Made by a program: the position numbers and the translations under genes
From: Ptiloglossa arizonensis
Lineage: Eukaryota > Arthropoda > Insecta > Hymenoptera > Colletidae
Length of the DNA stretch: 64,000 nucleotides
Assembly (NCBI RefSeq): GCF_051014685.1
Contig: NW_027478592.1
Location: forward strand, 248,001-312,000
Direction of reading: 5' to 3'
Notes under the pieces: model-generated
What the model saw: the letters and a program-made list of their open reading frames with translations, nothing else
What the model was told of the DNA's origin: nothing
Databases searched by the model: none
Shown: one piece after another, positions 12,553-25,643 of the stretch
Layout: every line of letters begins with the position of its first letter
Numbering within the stretch: position 1 is the first letter of the stretch

Positions 12553-13793
12553 TCAAAATTTTCGCAAGTCTGATACTCGAAACCAATAACTACTATGGCC
12601 TAGGGCAAAAATACACATACCGTTGTAGTCGGGCGAGTTTCTGCTTTCAGATGCAACAGGAATTTCTCGAGTTCGTCAAACCGTTCGCGAGATATGGCAG
12701 TTTGAAGTTAAGGAATGGTTGAGAAACCATCAAAATTTTCGCAAGTCTGATACTGGAAACCAATAACTACTATGGCCTAGGGCAAAAATACACATACCGT
12801 TGTAGTCGGGCGAGTTTCTGCTTTCAGATGCAACAGGAATTTCCCGAGTTCGTCAATCCGTTCGCGAAATATCGGTGTTTGGATTTAAGTGATGGTTGAT
12901 AAACCATCAAAATTTTCGCAGGTCTGATATTCGAAACCAATGACTACTATGGCCTAGGGCAAAAATACACATACCGATGTAATCGGGCGAGTTTCTGCTT
13001 TCAGACGCAAGAGGAACTTCTCGAGTTCGTCAATCCGTTCGCGAGGTATGGGAGTTTGAATTTAAGGAATGGTTGAGAAACCATCAAAATTTTCGCAAGT
13101 CTGATACTGGAAACCCATAACTACTATGGCCTAGGACAAAAAAAAACACATACCGTTGTAATCGGGCGAGTTTCTGCTTTCAGATGCAACAGAAATTTCT
13201 CGGATTCGTCAATCCGTTCGCGGAATATCGGAGCTTGGATTTAAGAGATGGTTGAGAAACCGTCAAAATTTTCGCAATTCTGATGCTAGAAACGAATAAC
13301 TGGAATGGCCTAGGGCAAAAATACACATACCTTTGTAAGCGGGCGAGTTTCTGCTTTCAGATGCAACAGGAATTTCTCGAGTTCGTCAATCCGTTTGCGA
13401 GATATGGGAGTTTGAAATTAAGGAATGGTTGAGAAAACATCAAAATTTTCGCAAGTCTGATACTCGAAACCAATAACTACAATGGCCTAGGGCAAAAATA
13501 CACATACCGTTGTAATCGGGCGAGTTTCTGCTTTCAGATGCAACAGGAATTTCTCGAGTTCGTCAATCCGTTCGCGAAATATCGGTGTTTGGATTTAAGA
13601 GATGGTTGAGAAACCATCAAAATTTTCGCAAGTCTGATATTCGAAACCAATGACTACTATGGCCTAGGGCAAAAATACACATACCGTTGTAATCGGGCGA
13701 GTTTCTACTCTCAGATGCAAGAGGATTTTCTCCGATTCATCAATCCGTTCGCGAAATATGGCAGTTTGAAGTTAAGGAATGGTTGAGAAACCA
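12553..13793 (+). repeat. 7-mer HOR, full copy (1241 bp)
   Basis: Seven monomers open with two that carry cgttgtagtcgggc and end with one that carries gatgcaagaggattttctcc. The A9 tract at 13138-13146 is two bases longer than the usual stretch and makes the unit 1241 rather than 1239 bp. The same unit occurs twice more at 24403-26884. Confidence 0.88.
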
Positions 13794-14324
13794 TCAAAAT
13801 TTTCTCAAGTCTGAGACTCGAAACCAATAACTACAATAGCCTAGGGGAAAAATACACACACCATTGTAATCGGTCGAGTTTCTACTTTCAGATGCAACAG
13901 GAATTTCTCGAGTTCGTCTATCCGTTCGCGAGATATGGGAGTACGAAGTTACGGAATGGTTGAGAAACTATCAAAATTTTCTCAAGTCTGATACTCGAAA
14001 CCAATAACTACAATGGCCTAGGGGAAAAATACATATACCGTTGTAATCGGGAGTGTTTCCACTTTCAGATGCAACAGAAATTTTTCGGATTCGTGAATCC
14101 GTTCGCGAAATATCGGAGTTTGGAGTTAAGAGATGGTTGAGAAACCATCAACATTTTCGCAAGTCTGATGCTAGAAACGAATAACTGGAATGGCCTAGGA
14201 GAAAAGTACAGACACCGTTGTAATCGGGCGAGTTTCTACTTTCAGTTGTAACAGAAATTTTTCGGATTCGTCAATCCGTTCGCGAGATATGGGAGTTTGA
14301 AGTTAAGGAATGGTTGAGAAACCA
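13794..14324 (+). repeat. Three-monomer link, copied at 26885-27415
   Basis: It starts with ttttctcaagtctgagactc and holds monomers with gagtacgaagttacgg and cgggagtgtttccac. It is repeated at an offset of 13091 bp with only a base or two changed (for example gattcgtgaatcc against gattcgttaatcc). It joins the 1241-bp HOR to the 4597-bp HOR in both places. Confidence 0.8.
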
Positions 14325-17300
14325 TCAAAATTTTCGCAAGTCTGATGCTAGAAACGAATAACTGGAATGGCGTAGGGGAAAGTAGAGACACAATTGTAAT
14401 CGGGCGAATTTCTACTTTCAGATGCAACCGGAATGTCTCCAGTCCCTCAACCCGTTCGCGAGATATGGGAGTTTGAGGTAAAGGAATGGTTGAGAAACCA
14501 TCAGAATTTCGCAAGTCTGATACTCGAAACCAAAAACTACAATGGCTTAGGGGAAAAGTACACACACCAATGTAATCGGGCGAGTTTCTACTTTCAGATG
14601 CACCAGAAATTTTTCGGATGCGTCAATGCGTTCGCGAGATATGGGAGTTTGAAGTTATGGAATGGTTGACAAACAATCAAAATTTTCGCAAGTCTGATAC
14701 TAGAAACCAATAACTGGAATGGCCTCGGGGAAAAGTAGACACACCATTGTAATCGGGCGAGTTTCTAGTTTCAGATGCAACAGGACTTTCTTGATTTCCT
14801 CAGTCCGTTCGCGAGATATGGGAGTTTGAAGATAAGGAATGGTTGAGAAACCATCAAAATTCTTGCAAGTCTGATACTCGAAACCAATAACTACAATGGC
14901 CTAGGGGAAAAATACACATACCTTTGTAATCGGGCGAGTTTCTACTTTCAGATGCAACAGGAATTTCTCGAGTTCGTCAATCCGTTCGCGAGATATGGGA
15001 GTTTGAAGTTAAGGAATGGTTGAGAAACCATCAAAATTTTCGCAATTCTGGTACTCGAAACCAATAACTGGATTGGCCTAGGCGAAAAGTACACACACCA
15101 ATGTAATGGGGCGAGTTTCTACTTTCAGATGCAACAGGAATTTCTCGAGTTCGTCAATCCGTTCGCGAGATATGGGAGTTTGAAGTTAAGGAATGGTTGA
15201 GAATCCATCAAAATTTTCGCAAGTCTGATACTCGAAACCAATAACTACAATGGACTAGGGAAATAATGCATATACCTTTCTAATCGGGAGAGTTTCTGCT
15301 TTCAGACGCAACAGAAATTTTTCGAATTCGTCAATCCGTTCGCGAAATATCGAAGTTTGGAGTTAAGAGATGGTTGAGAAACCACCAAAATCTTCGCATT
15401 CTTGTACTCTAAACCAATAACTGGAATGACCTAAGGGAAAAGTACACACACTATTGTAATCGGGCGAGTTTCTGCTTTCAGATGCAACAGGAATTTCTCG
15501 AGTTCGTCAATCCGTTCGCGAGATATGGGCGTTTGAAGTTAAGGTATGGTTGAGAAACCATCAAAATTTTCGCAGTTCTGATGCTAGAAACCAATAACTG
15601 GAATGGCCTAGGCGAAAAGTACACACACCATTGTAATCGGTCGAGTTTCTACTTTCAGATGCAACAGGAATTTCTCGAGTTCGTCTATCCGTTCGCGAGA
15701 TATGGGAGTTCGAAGTTACGGAATGGTTGAGAAACCATCAAAATTTTCTCAAGTCTGATACTCGAAACCAATAACTACAATAGCCTTGGGGAAAAATACA
15801 CACACCACTGTAATAGGTCGAGTTTCTATTTTCAGATGCAACAGGAATTTCTGGAGTTCGTCTATCCGTTCGCGAGATATGGGAGTACGAAGTTGCGGAA
15901 TGGTTGAGAAACCATCAAAATTATCTCAAGTCTGATACTCGAAACCAATAACTACAATGGCCTAGGGGAAAAATACATATACCGTTGTAACAGGGAGAGT
16001 TTCTGCTGTCAGATGCAACAGGAATTTCTCGAGCTCGTCAATCCGTTCGCGAGAAATGGGAGTTTGAAGTTAAGGAATGGTTGGGAAACCATCAACATTT
16101 TCGCAAGTCTGATGCTAGAAACGAATAACTGGAACGGCCTAGGGTAAAAGTACAGACACCATTGTAATCGGGCGAGTTCCTACTTTTCGATGTAACAGAA
16201 ATTTTTCGGATTCGTCAATCCGTTCGCGAGATATGGGAGTTTGACGTTATGGAATGGTTGACAAACAATCAAAATTTTCGGAAGTCTGATACTAGAAACC
16301 AATAACTGGAATGGCCTAGGGGAAAAGTACACACACCATTGTAATCGGGCGAGTTTCTACTTTCAGATGCAACCGGAATTTCTCGAGTTCGCCAATCCGT
16401 TCGCGAGATATGGGAGTTTGAAGATAAGGAATGGTTGAGAAACCATCAAAATTTTTGCAATTCTGATACTCGAAACCAATAACTACAATGGCCTTGGGGA
16501 AAAATACACATACCTTTGTAATCGGGCGAGTTTCTACTTTTAGATGCAACAGAAATTTTTCGGATGCGTCAATCCGTTCGCGAGATACGGGAGTATGAAG
16601 TTATGGAATGGTTGACAAACAATCAAAATTTTCGCAAGTCTGATACTAGAAACCAATAACTGGAATGGCCTAGGGGAAAAGTACAAACACCATTGTAATC
16701 GAGCGAGTTTCTAGTTTCAGATGCAGCAGGAACTTCTCGATTTCCTCAATCCGTTCGCGAGATATAGGATTTTGAAGTGAAGGAACGGTTGAGAAACCAC
16801 CATAGTTTCGCAAGTCTGATACTCGAAACCAATAACTACAATGGCCTAGGGGAAAAATACATATACCGTTGTAATCGGGAGTGTTTCTACTTTCAGATGC
16901 AACAGAAATTTTTCGGATTGGTCAATCCGTCCGCGAAGTGTCGGAGTTTGGAATTAGGAGATGGTTCAGAAAACATCCAAATCCTCGCAATTATGATGCT
17001 AGAAACCGATAACTGGAATGGCCTAGGGGAAAAGTACACACCCCATTGTAATCGTGCGAGTTTCTACTTTCAGATACAGCAGGAATTTTTCGAGTTCGTC
17101 AAAGCGTTCGCGAGATATGGGAGTTTGAAGTTAAGGAATGGTTGAGGAATCATCAAAATTTACGCAAGTCTGATACTCGAAACCAATAACTACAAAGGCC
17201 TAGGGGGAAAACACACATGTCTTTGTAATCGTGCGAGTTTCTACTTTCACATGCAACAGGAATTTCTCGAGTTCGTCTATGCGTTCGCGAGATATGGCAG

Positions 17301-18921
17301 TTTGAAGTTAAGGAATGGTTGAGAAATCATCAAAATTTTCGCAAGTCTGATACTCGAAACCAATAACAACAAATGCCTAGGGGAAAAATACACATACCAT
17401 TGTAATCGGGCGAGTTTCTGCTGTCAGATGCAATAGGAAATTCTCGAGTTCGTCAATCCGTTCGCGAGATATGGAAGTTTGAAGTTAAGGAATGCATGAG
17501 AAACCATCAAAATTTTCGCAAGTCTGATACTCGAGACCAATAACTACTATTGCCTAGGGCAAAAATACACACACCATTGTAATCGGGCGAGTTTCTACTT
17601 TCAGATGCAACCGGAATTTCTCGAGTTCGTCAATACGTTCGCGAGATATGGGAGTTTGAAGTTAAGGAATGGTTGAGAAACCATTAAAATTTTCGCAAGT
17701 CTGATACTCGAAACCAATAACTACAATTGCCTAGGGCAAAAATACACATACCGTTGTAATCGGGCGAGTTTCTGCTTTCAGATGCAGCAGGAATTTCTCG
17801 AGTTCGTCAATCTGTTCGCGAGATATGGGAGTTTGAAGTTAAGGAATGGTTGAGAAACCATCAAAATTTTCGCAAGTCTGATACTCGAAACCGATAACTA
17901 CAATTGCCTAGGGCAAAAATACACATACCGTTTTAATCGGGCGATCTTCTACCTTCAGATGCAACAGGAATTTCTCGAGTCCGTCAATCCGTTCGCGAGA
18001 TATGGGAGTTTGAAGTTAAGGAATGGTTGAGAAACTATCAAAATTTTAGTAAGTCTGATACTCGAAACCAATAACAACTATTGCCTAGGGCAAAAATACA
18101 CATACCGTTGTAATCGGGCGAGTTTCTGCTTTCAGATGCAGCAGGAATTTCTCGAGTTCGTCAATCCGTTCGCGAGATATGGGAGTTTGAACTTAAGGAA
18201 TGGTTGAGGAACCATCAAAATTTTTGCTGGTCTGATACTCGAAACGAATAACTGGAATGGCCTTGGGGGAAAGTACACACAACTCTGTAATCGGGCGATC
18301 TTCTACCTTCAGATGCAACAGGAATTTTTCGAGTTCGTCAATCCCTTAGCGAGATATGGGAGTTTGAAGTTAAGGAATGGTTGAGAAACTATCAAAATTT
18401 TAGTAAGTCTGATACTCGGAACCAATAACTACTATTGCCTAGGGCAAAAATACACATACCGTTGTAATCGGGCGAGTTTCTGCTTTCAGATGCAGCAGGA
18501 TTTTCTCGAGTTCGTCAATCCGTTCGCGAGATATGGGAGTTTGAAGTTAAGGAATGGTTGAGAAACCATCAAAATTTTCGCTAGTCTGATGCTCGAAACC
18601 AATAACTGCTATGGCCCGGGGCAAAAATACACATACCATTGTAATCGGGCGGGATTATGCTTTTAGATGCAACTGGAATTTCTCGAGTTGGTAATCCGTT
18701 CGCGAGATATGGGAGTTTGAAGTTAAGGAATGTTTGAGAAATCATCAAAATTTTCGCAAGTCTGATACTCGAAACCAATAACTACAATTGCCTAGGGCAA
18801 AAATACACATACCGTTGTAATCGGGCGAGTTTCTGCTTTCAGATGCAGCAGGAATTTCTCGAGTTCGTCAATCCGTTCGCGAGATATGGGAGTTTGAAGT
18901 TAAGGAATGGTTGAGAAACCA
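14325..18921 (+). repeat. 26-mer HOR, copy 1 (4597 bp)
   Basis: It begins with a monomer carrying ctgatgctagaaacg and ggcgtaggggaaag (near 14371) and runs to the end of the 1.4-kb module at 18921, where the same opening monomer starts again. Landmarks are gaaataatgcatatacc near 15260, gtaacagggagag near 15985, and tcgtgcgagtttctac near 17052. All recur 4597 bp downstream. The unit is 26 monomers with a net loss of 5 bp. Confidence 0.9.
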
Positions 18922-21900
18922 TCAAAATTTTCGCAAGTCTGATGCTAGAAACGAATAACTGGAATGGCGTAGGGGAAAGTAGAGACACAATTGTAATCGG
19001 GCGAATTTCTACTTTCAGATGCAACCGGAATGTCTCCAGTCCCTCAACCCGTTCGCGAGATATGGGAGTTTGAGGTAAAGGAATGGTTGAGAAACCATCA
19101 GAATTTCGCAAGTCTGATACTCGAAACCAAAAACTACAATGGCTTAGGGGAAAAGTACACACACCAATGTAATCGGGCGAGTTTCTACTTTCAGATGCAC
19201 CAGAAATTTTTCGGATGCGTCAATGCGTTCGCGAGATATGGGAGTTTGAAGTTATGGAATGGTTGACAAACAATCAAAATTTTCGCAAGTCTGATACTAG
19301 AAACCAATAACTGGAATGGCCTCGGGGAAAAGTAGACACACCATTGTAATCGGGCGAGTTTCTAGTTTCAGATGCAACAGGACTTTCTTGATTTCCTCAG
19401 TCCGTTCGCGAGATATGGGAGTTTGAAGATAAGGAATGGTTGAGAAACCATCAAAATTCTTGCAAGTCTGATACTCGAAACCAATAACTACAATGGCCTA
19501 GGGGAAAAATACACATACCTTTGTAATCGGGCGAGTTTCTACTTTCAGATGCAACAGGAATTTCTCGAGTTCGTCAATCCGTTCGCGAGATATGGGAGTT
19601 TGAAGTTAAGGAATGGTTGAGAAACCATCAAAATTTTCGCAATTCTGGTACTCGAAACCAATAACTGGATTGGCCTAGGCGAAAAGTACACACACCAATG
19701 TAATGGGGCGAGTTTCTACTTTCAGATGCAACAGGAATTTCTCGAGTTCGTCTATCCGTTCGCGAGATATGGGAGTTTGAAGTTAAGGAATGGTTGAGAA
19801 TCCATCAAAATTTTCGCAAGTCTGATACTCGAAACCAATAACTACAATGGACTAGGGAAATAATGCATATACCTTTCTAATCGGGAGAGTTTCTGCTTTC
19901 AGACGCAACAGAAATTTTTCGAATTCGTCAATCCGTTCGCGAAATATCGAAGTTTGGAGTTAAGAGATGGTTGAGAAACCACCAAAATCTTCGCATTCTT
20001 GTACTCTAAACCAATAACTGGAATGACCTAAGGGAAAAGTACACACACTATTGTAATCGGGCGAGTTTCTGCTTTCAGATGCAACAGGAATTTCTCGAGT
20101 TCGTCAATCCGTTCGCGAGATATGGGCGTTTGAAGTTAAGGTATGGTTGAGAAACCATCAAAATTTTCGCAGTTCTGATGCTAGAAACCAATAACTGGAA
20201 TGGCCTAGGCGAAAAGTACACACACCATTGTAATCGGTCGAGTTTCTACTTTCAGATGCAACAGGAATTTCTCGAGTTCGTCTATCCGTTCGCGAGATAT
20301 GGGAGTTCGAAGTTACGGAATGGTTGAGAAACCATCAAAATTTTCTCAAGTCTGATACTCGAAACCAATAACTACAATAGCCTTGGGGAAAAATACACAC
20401 ACCACTGTAATAGGTCGAGTTTCTATTTTCAGATGCAACAGGAATTTCTGGAGTTCGTCTATCCGTTCGCGAGATATGGGAGTACGAAGTTGCGGAATGG
20501 TTGAGAAACCATCAAAATTATCTCAAGTCTGATACTCGAAACCAATAACTACAATGGCCTAGGGGAAAAATACATATACCGTTGTAACAGGGAGAGTTTC
20601 TGCTGTCAGATGCAACAGGAATTTCTCGAGCTCGTCAATCCGTTCGCGAGAAATGGGAGTTTGAAGTTAAGGAATGGTTGGGAAACCATCAACATTTTCG
20701 CAAGTCTGATGCTAGAAACGAATAACTGGAACGGCCTAGGGTAAAAGTACAGACACCATTGTAATCGGGCGAGTTCCTACTTTTCGATGTAACAGAAATT
20801 TTTCGGATTCGTCAATCCGTTCGCGAGATATGGGAGTTTGACGTTATGGAATGGTTGACAAACAATCAAAATTTTCGGAAGTCTGATACTAGAAACCAAT
20901 AACTGGAATGGCCTAGGGGAAAAGTACACACACCATTGTAATCGGGCGAGTTTCTACTTTCAGATGCAACCGGAATTTCTCGAGTTCGCCAATCCGTTCG
21001 CGAGATATGGGAGTTTGAAGATAAGGAATGGTTGAGAAACCATCAAAATTTTTGCAATTCTGATACTCGAAACCAATAACTACAATGGCCTTGGGGAAAA
21101 ATACACATACCTTTGTAATCGGGCGAGTTTCTACTTTTAGATGCAACAGAAATTTTTCGGATGCGTCAATCCGTTCGCGAGATACGGGAGTATGAAGTTA
21201 TGGAATGGTTGACAAACAATCAAAATTTTCGCAAGTCTGATACTAGAAACCAATAACTGGAATGGCCTAGGGGAAAAGTACAAACACCATTGTAATCGAG
21301 CGAGTTTCTAGTTTCAGATGCAGCAGGAACTTCTCGATTTCCTCAATCCGTTCGCGAGATATAGGATTTTGAAGTGAAGGAACGGTTGAGAAACCACCAT
21401 AGTTTCGCAAGTCTGATACTCGAAACCAATAACTACAATGGCCTAGGGGAAAAATACATATACCGTTGTAATCGGGAGTGTTTCTACTTTCAGATGCAAC
21501 AGAAATTTTTCGGATTGGTCAATCCGTCCGCGAAGTGTCGGAGTTTGGAATTAGGAGATGGTTCAGAAAACATCCAAATCCTCGCAATTATGATGCTAGA
21601 AACCGATAACTGGAATGGCCTAGGGGAAAAGTACACACCCCATTGTAATCGTGCGAGTTTCTACTTTCAGATACAGCAGGAATTTTTCGAGTTCGTCAAA
21701 GCGTTCGCGAGATATGGGAGTTTGAAGTTAAGGAATGGTTGAGGAATCATCAAAATTTACGCAAGTCTGATACTCGAAACCAATAACTACAAAGGCCTAG
21801 GGGGAAAACACACATGTCTTTGTAATCGTGCGAGTTTCTACTTTCACATGCAACAGGAATTTCTCGAGTTCGTCTATGCGTTCGCGAGATATGGCAGTTT

Positions 21901-23517
21901 GAAGTTAAGGAATGGTTGAGAAATCATCAAAATTTTCGCAAGTCTGATACTCGAAACCAATAACAACAAATGCCTAGGGGAAAAATACACATACCATTGT
22001 AATCGGGCGAGTTTCTGCTGTCAGATGCAATAGGAAATTCTCGAGTTCGTCAATCCGTTCGCGAGATATGGAAGTTTGAAGTTAAGGAATGCATGAGAAA
22101 CCATCAAAATTTTCGCAAGTCTGATACTCGAGACCAATAACTACTATTGCCTAGGGCAAAAATACACACACCATTGTAATCGGGCGAGTTTCTACTTTCA
22201 GATGCAACCGGAATTTCTCGAGTTCGTCAATACGTTCGCGAGATATGGGAGTTTGAAGTTAAGGAATGGTTGAGAAACCATTAAAATTTTCGCAAGTCTG
22301 ATACTCGAAACCAATAACTACAATTGCCTAGGGCAAAAATACACATACCGTTGTAATCGGGCGAGTTTCTGCTTTCAGATGCAGCAGGAATTTCTCGAGT
22401 TCGTCAATCTGTTCGCGAGATATGGGAGTTTGAAGTTAAGGAATGGTTGAGAAACCATCAAAATTTTCGCAAGTCTGATACTCGAAACCGATAACTACAA
22501 TTGCCTAGGGCAAAAATACACATACCGTTTTAATCGGGCGATCTTCTACCTTCAGATGCAACAGGAATTTCTCGAGTCCGTCAATCCGTTCGCGAGATAT
22601 GGGAGTTTGAAGTTAAGGAATGGTTGAGAAACTATCAAAATTTTAGTAAGTCTGATACTCGAAACCAATAACAACTATTGCCTAGGGCAAAAATACACAT
22701 ACCGTTGTAATCGGGCGAGTTTCTGCTTTCAGATGCAGCAGGAATTTCTCGAGTTCGTCAATCCGTTCGCGAGATATGGGAGTTTGAACTTAAGGAATGG
22801 TTGAGGAACCATCAAAATTTTTGCTGGTCTGATACTCGAAACGAATAACTGGAATGGCCTTGGGGGAAAGTACACACAACTCTGTAATCGGGCGATCTTC
22901 TACCTTCAGATGCAACAGGAATTTTTCGAGTTCGTCAATCCCTTAGCGAGATATGGGAGTTTGAAGTTAAGGAATGGTTGAGAAACCATCAAAATTTTCG
23001 CTAGTCTGATGCTCGAAACCAATAACTGCTATGGCCCGGGGCAAAAATACACATACCATTGTAATCGGGCGGGATTATGCTTTTAGATGCAACTGGAATT
23101 TCTCGAGTTGGTAATCCGTTCGCGAGATATGGGAGTTTGAAGTTAAGGAATGGTTGAGAAACCATCAAAATTTTCGCTAGTCTGATGCTCGAAACCAATA
23201 ACTGCTATGGCCCGGGGCAAAAATACACATACCATTGTAATCGGGCGGGATTATGCTTTTAGATGCAACTGGAATTTCTCGAGTTGGTAATCCGTTCGCG
23301 AGATATGGGAGTTTGAAGTTAAGGAATGTTTGAGAAATCATCAAAATTTTCGCAAGTCTGATACTCGAAACCAATAACTACAATTGCCTAGGGCAAAAAT
23401 ACACATACCGTTGTAATCGGGCGAGTTTCTGCTTTCAGATGCAGCAGGAATTTCTCGAGTTCGTCAATCCGTTCGCGAGATATGGGAGTTTGAAGTTAAG
23501 GAATGGTTGAGAAACCA
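18922..23517 (+). repeat. 26-mer HOR, copy 2 (4596 bp)
   Basis: It lies directly after copy 1 and is nearly identical over the whole length; one visible change is gttcgtctatccg near 19749 against gttcgtcaatccg in copy 1. The exception is monomer 22989-23164, which replaces the attttagtaagtctg monomer of copy 1 with a duplicate of its right neighbour. Right of 23517 the sequence continues as it does after the module at 9195, which gives the exchange points of the duplication. Confidence 0.9.
22989..23340 (+). repeat. Adjacent duplicate monomers replacing a different monomer
   Basis: The two monomers starting at 22989 and 23165 (176 bp apart) share gctagtctgatgctcg, ggcccggggc and gggcgggattatgc. 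At the matching place in copy 1 (18392-18568) the left one is instead an attttagtaagtctg monomer. Monomer number is unchanged, which fits gene conversion or a paired gain and loss. Confidence 0.8.
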
Positions 23518-24402
23518 TCAAAATTTTCGCTGGTCTGATACTCGAAACCAATAACTGGAATGGCCTAGGGGAAAAGTACACATACCACTGTAATCGGCCG
23601 AGTTTCTGCTTCCAGAAGCAACTGGAATATCTCTAGCTCGTCAATCCGTTCGCGAGATATGGGAGTTTGAAGTTAAGGAATGGTGGAGAAACCATCAAAA
23701 TTTTCGCAAGTCTGATACTCGAAACCAATAACTTCTATGGCCTAGGGCAAAAATACAAATACCGTTGTAATCGGGCTAAATTATTCTTTCAGATGCAACT
23801 GGAATTTCTCGAGTTGATCATCCTTTCGCGAGATATGGGAGTTTGAAGTTAAGGAATGGATGAGAAACCATCAAAATTTTTGCTCGTCTGATACTCGAAA
23901 CCAATAACTGGAATGGCCTAGGGGAAAAGAACACATACCACTGTAATCGGGCGAGTTTCTGCTTTCAGATGCAACTGGAATTTCTCTAGTTCGTCAATCC
24001 GTTCGCGAGATATGGGAGTTTGAATTTAAGGAATGGTTGAGGAACCATACCAATTTTCGGAAGTCTGATACTCGAAACCAATAACTACAATTGCCTAGGG
24101 CTAAAATACACATACCGTTGTAATCGGGCGAGTTTCTACTTTCAGATGCAACAGGAATTTCTCGAGTTCGTCAATCCGTTCGCGAGATATGGGAGTTTGA
24201 ACGTTAAGGAATGGTTGAGAAACCATCAAAATTTGCGCAAGTCTGATACTCGAAACCAATAACTACTATGGCCTATGGCAAAAATACACATACCGTTGTA
24301 ATCGGGCGAGTTTCTGTTTTCAGATGCAACAGCAATTTCTCGAGTTCGTCAATCCGTTCGCGAGATATGGGAGTTTGAAGTTAAGGAATGGTTGAGAAAC
24401 CA
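23518..24402 (+). repeat. Link segment pieced from 9.2-9.9 kb and 11.46-11.67 kb types
   Basis: The part up to about 24190 follows 9196-9860 (tcggccgagtttctgcttcc, gggctaaattattctttcag, ccataccaattttcgg). It then joins sequence like 11450-11665, including the inserted base in tgaacgttaagg (24199-24210) and the variant agatgcaacagcaattt. About 1.6 kb present in the first copy is missing at this join. Confidence 0.75.
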
Positions 24403-25643
24403 TCAAAATTTTCGCAAGTCTGATACTCGAAACCAATAACTACTATGGCCTAGGGCAAAAATACACATACCGTTGTAGTCGGGCGAGTTTCTGCTTTCAG
24501 ATGCAACAGGAATTTCTCGAGTTCGTCAAACCGTTCGCGAGATATGGCAGTTTGAAGTTAAGGAATGGTTGAGAAACCATCAAAATTTTCGCAAGTCTGA
24601 TACTGGAAACCAATAACTACTATGGCCTAGGGCAAAAATACACATACCGTTGTAGTCCGGCGAGTTTCTGCTTTCAGATGCAACAGGAATTTCCCGAGTT
24701 CGTCAATCCGTTCGCGAAATATCGGTGTTTGGATTTAAGTGATGGTTGATAAACCATCAAAATTTTCGCAGGTCTGATATTCGAAACCAATGACTACTAT
24801 GGCCTAGGGCAAAAATACACATACCGATGTAATCGGGCGAGTTTCTGCTTTCAGACGCAAGAGGAACTTCTCGAGTTCGTCAATCCGTTCGCGAGGTATG
24901 GGAGTTTGAATTTAAGGAATGGTTGAGAAACCATCAAAATTTTCGCAAGTCTGATACTGGAAACCCATAACTACTATGGCCCAGGACAAAAAAAAACACA
25001 TACCGTTGTAATCGGGCGAGTTTCTGCTTTCAGATGCAACAGAAATTTCTCGGATTCGTCAATCCGTTCGCGGAATATCGGAGCTTGGATTTAAGAGATG
25101 GTTGAGAAACCGTCAAAATTTTCGCAATTCTGATGCTAGAAACGAATAACTGGAATGGCCTAGGGCAAAAATACACATACCTTTGTAAGCGGGCGAGTTT
25201 GTGCTTTCAGATGCAACAGGAATTTCTCGAGTTCGTCAATCCGTTTGCGAGATATGGGAGTTTGAAATTAAGGAATGGTTGAGAAAACATCAAAATTTTC
25301 GCAAGTCTGATACTCGAAACCAATAACTACAATGGCCTAGGGCAAAAATACACATACCGTTGTAATCGGGCGAGTTTCTGCTTTCAGATGCAACAGGAAT
25401 TTCTCGAGTTCGTCAATCCGTTCGCGAAATATCGGTGTTTGGATTTAAGAGATGGTTGAGAAACCATCAAAATTTTCGCAAGTCTGATATTCGAAACCAA
25501 TGACTACTATGGCCTAGGGCAAAAATACACATACCGTTGTAATCGGGCGAGTTTCTACTCTCAGATGCAAGAGGATTTTCTCCGATTCATCAATCCGTTC
25601 GCGAAATATGGCAGTTTGAAGTTAAGGAATGGTTGAGAAACCA
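24403..25643 (+). repeat. 7-mer HOR (1241 bp), full copy
   Basis: It has the same seven-monomer order as 12553-13793, with its A9 tract at 24988-24996. Private changes include gtagtccggcgag near 24654 and ggcccaggac near 24979. Confidence 0.88.

Noticed and set aside
16777..17145. Open reading frames of 60-122 codons on both strands as genes
   Set aside because: Every one is a translation of the satellite monomer with a 59-residue period. They recur wherever the same monomer type recurs and end at the same repeat-borne stop; no start context, domain or codon bias suggests a protein.
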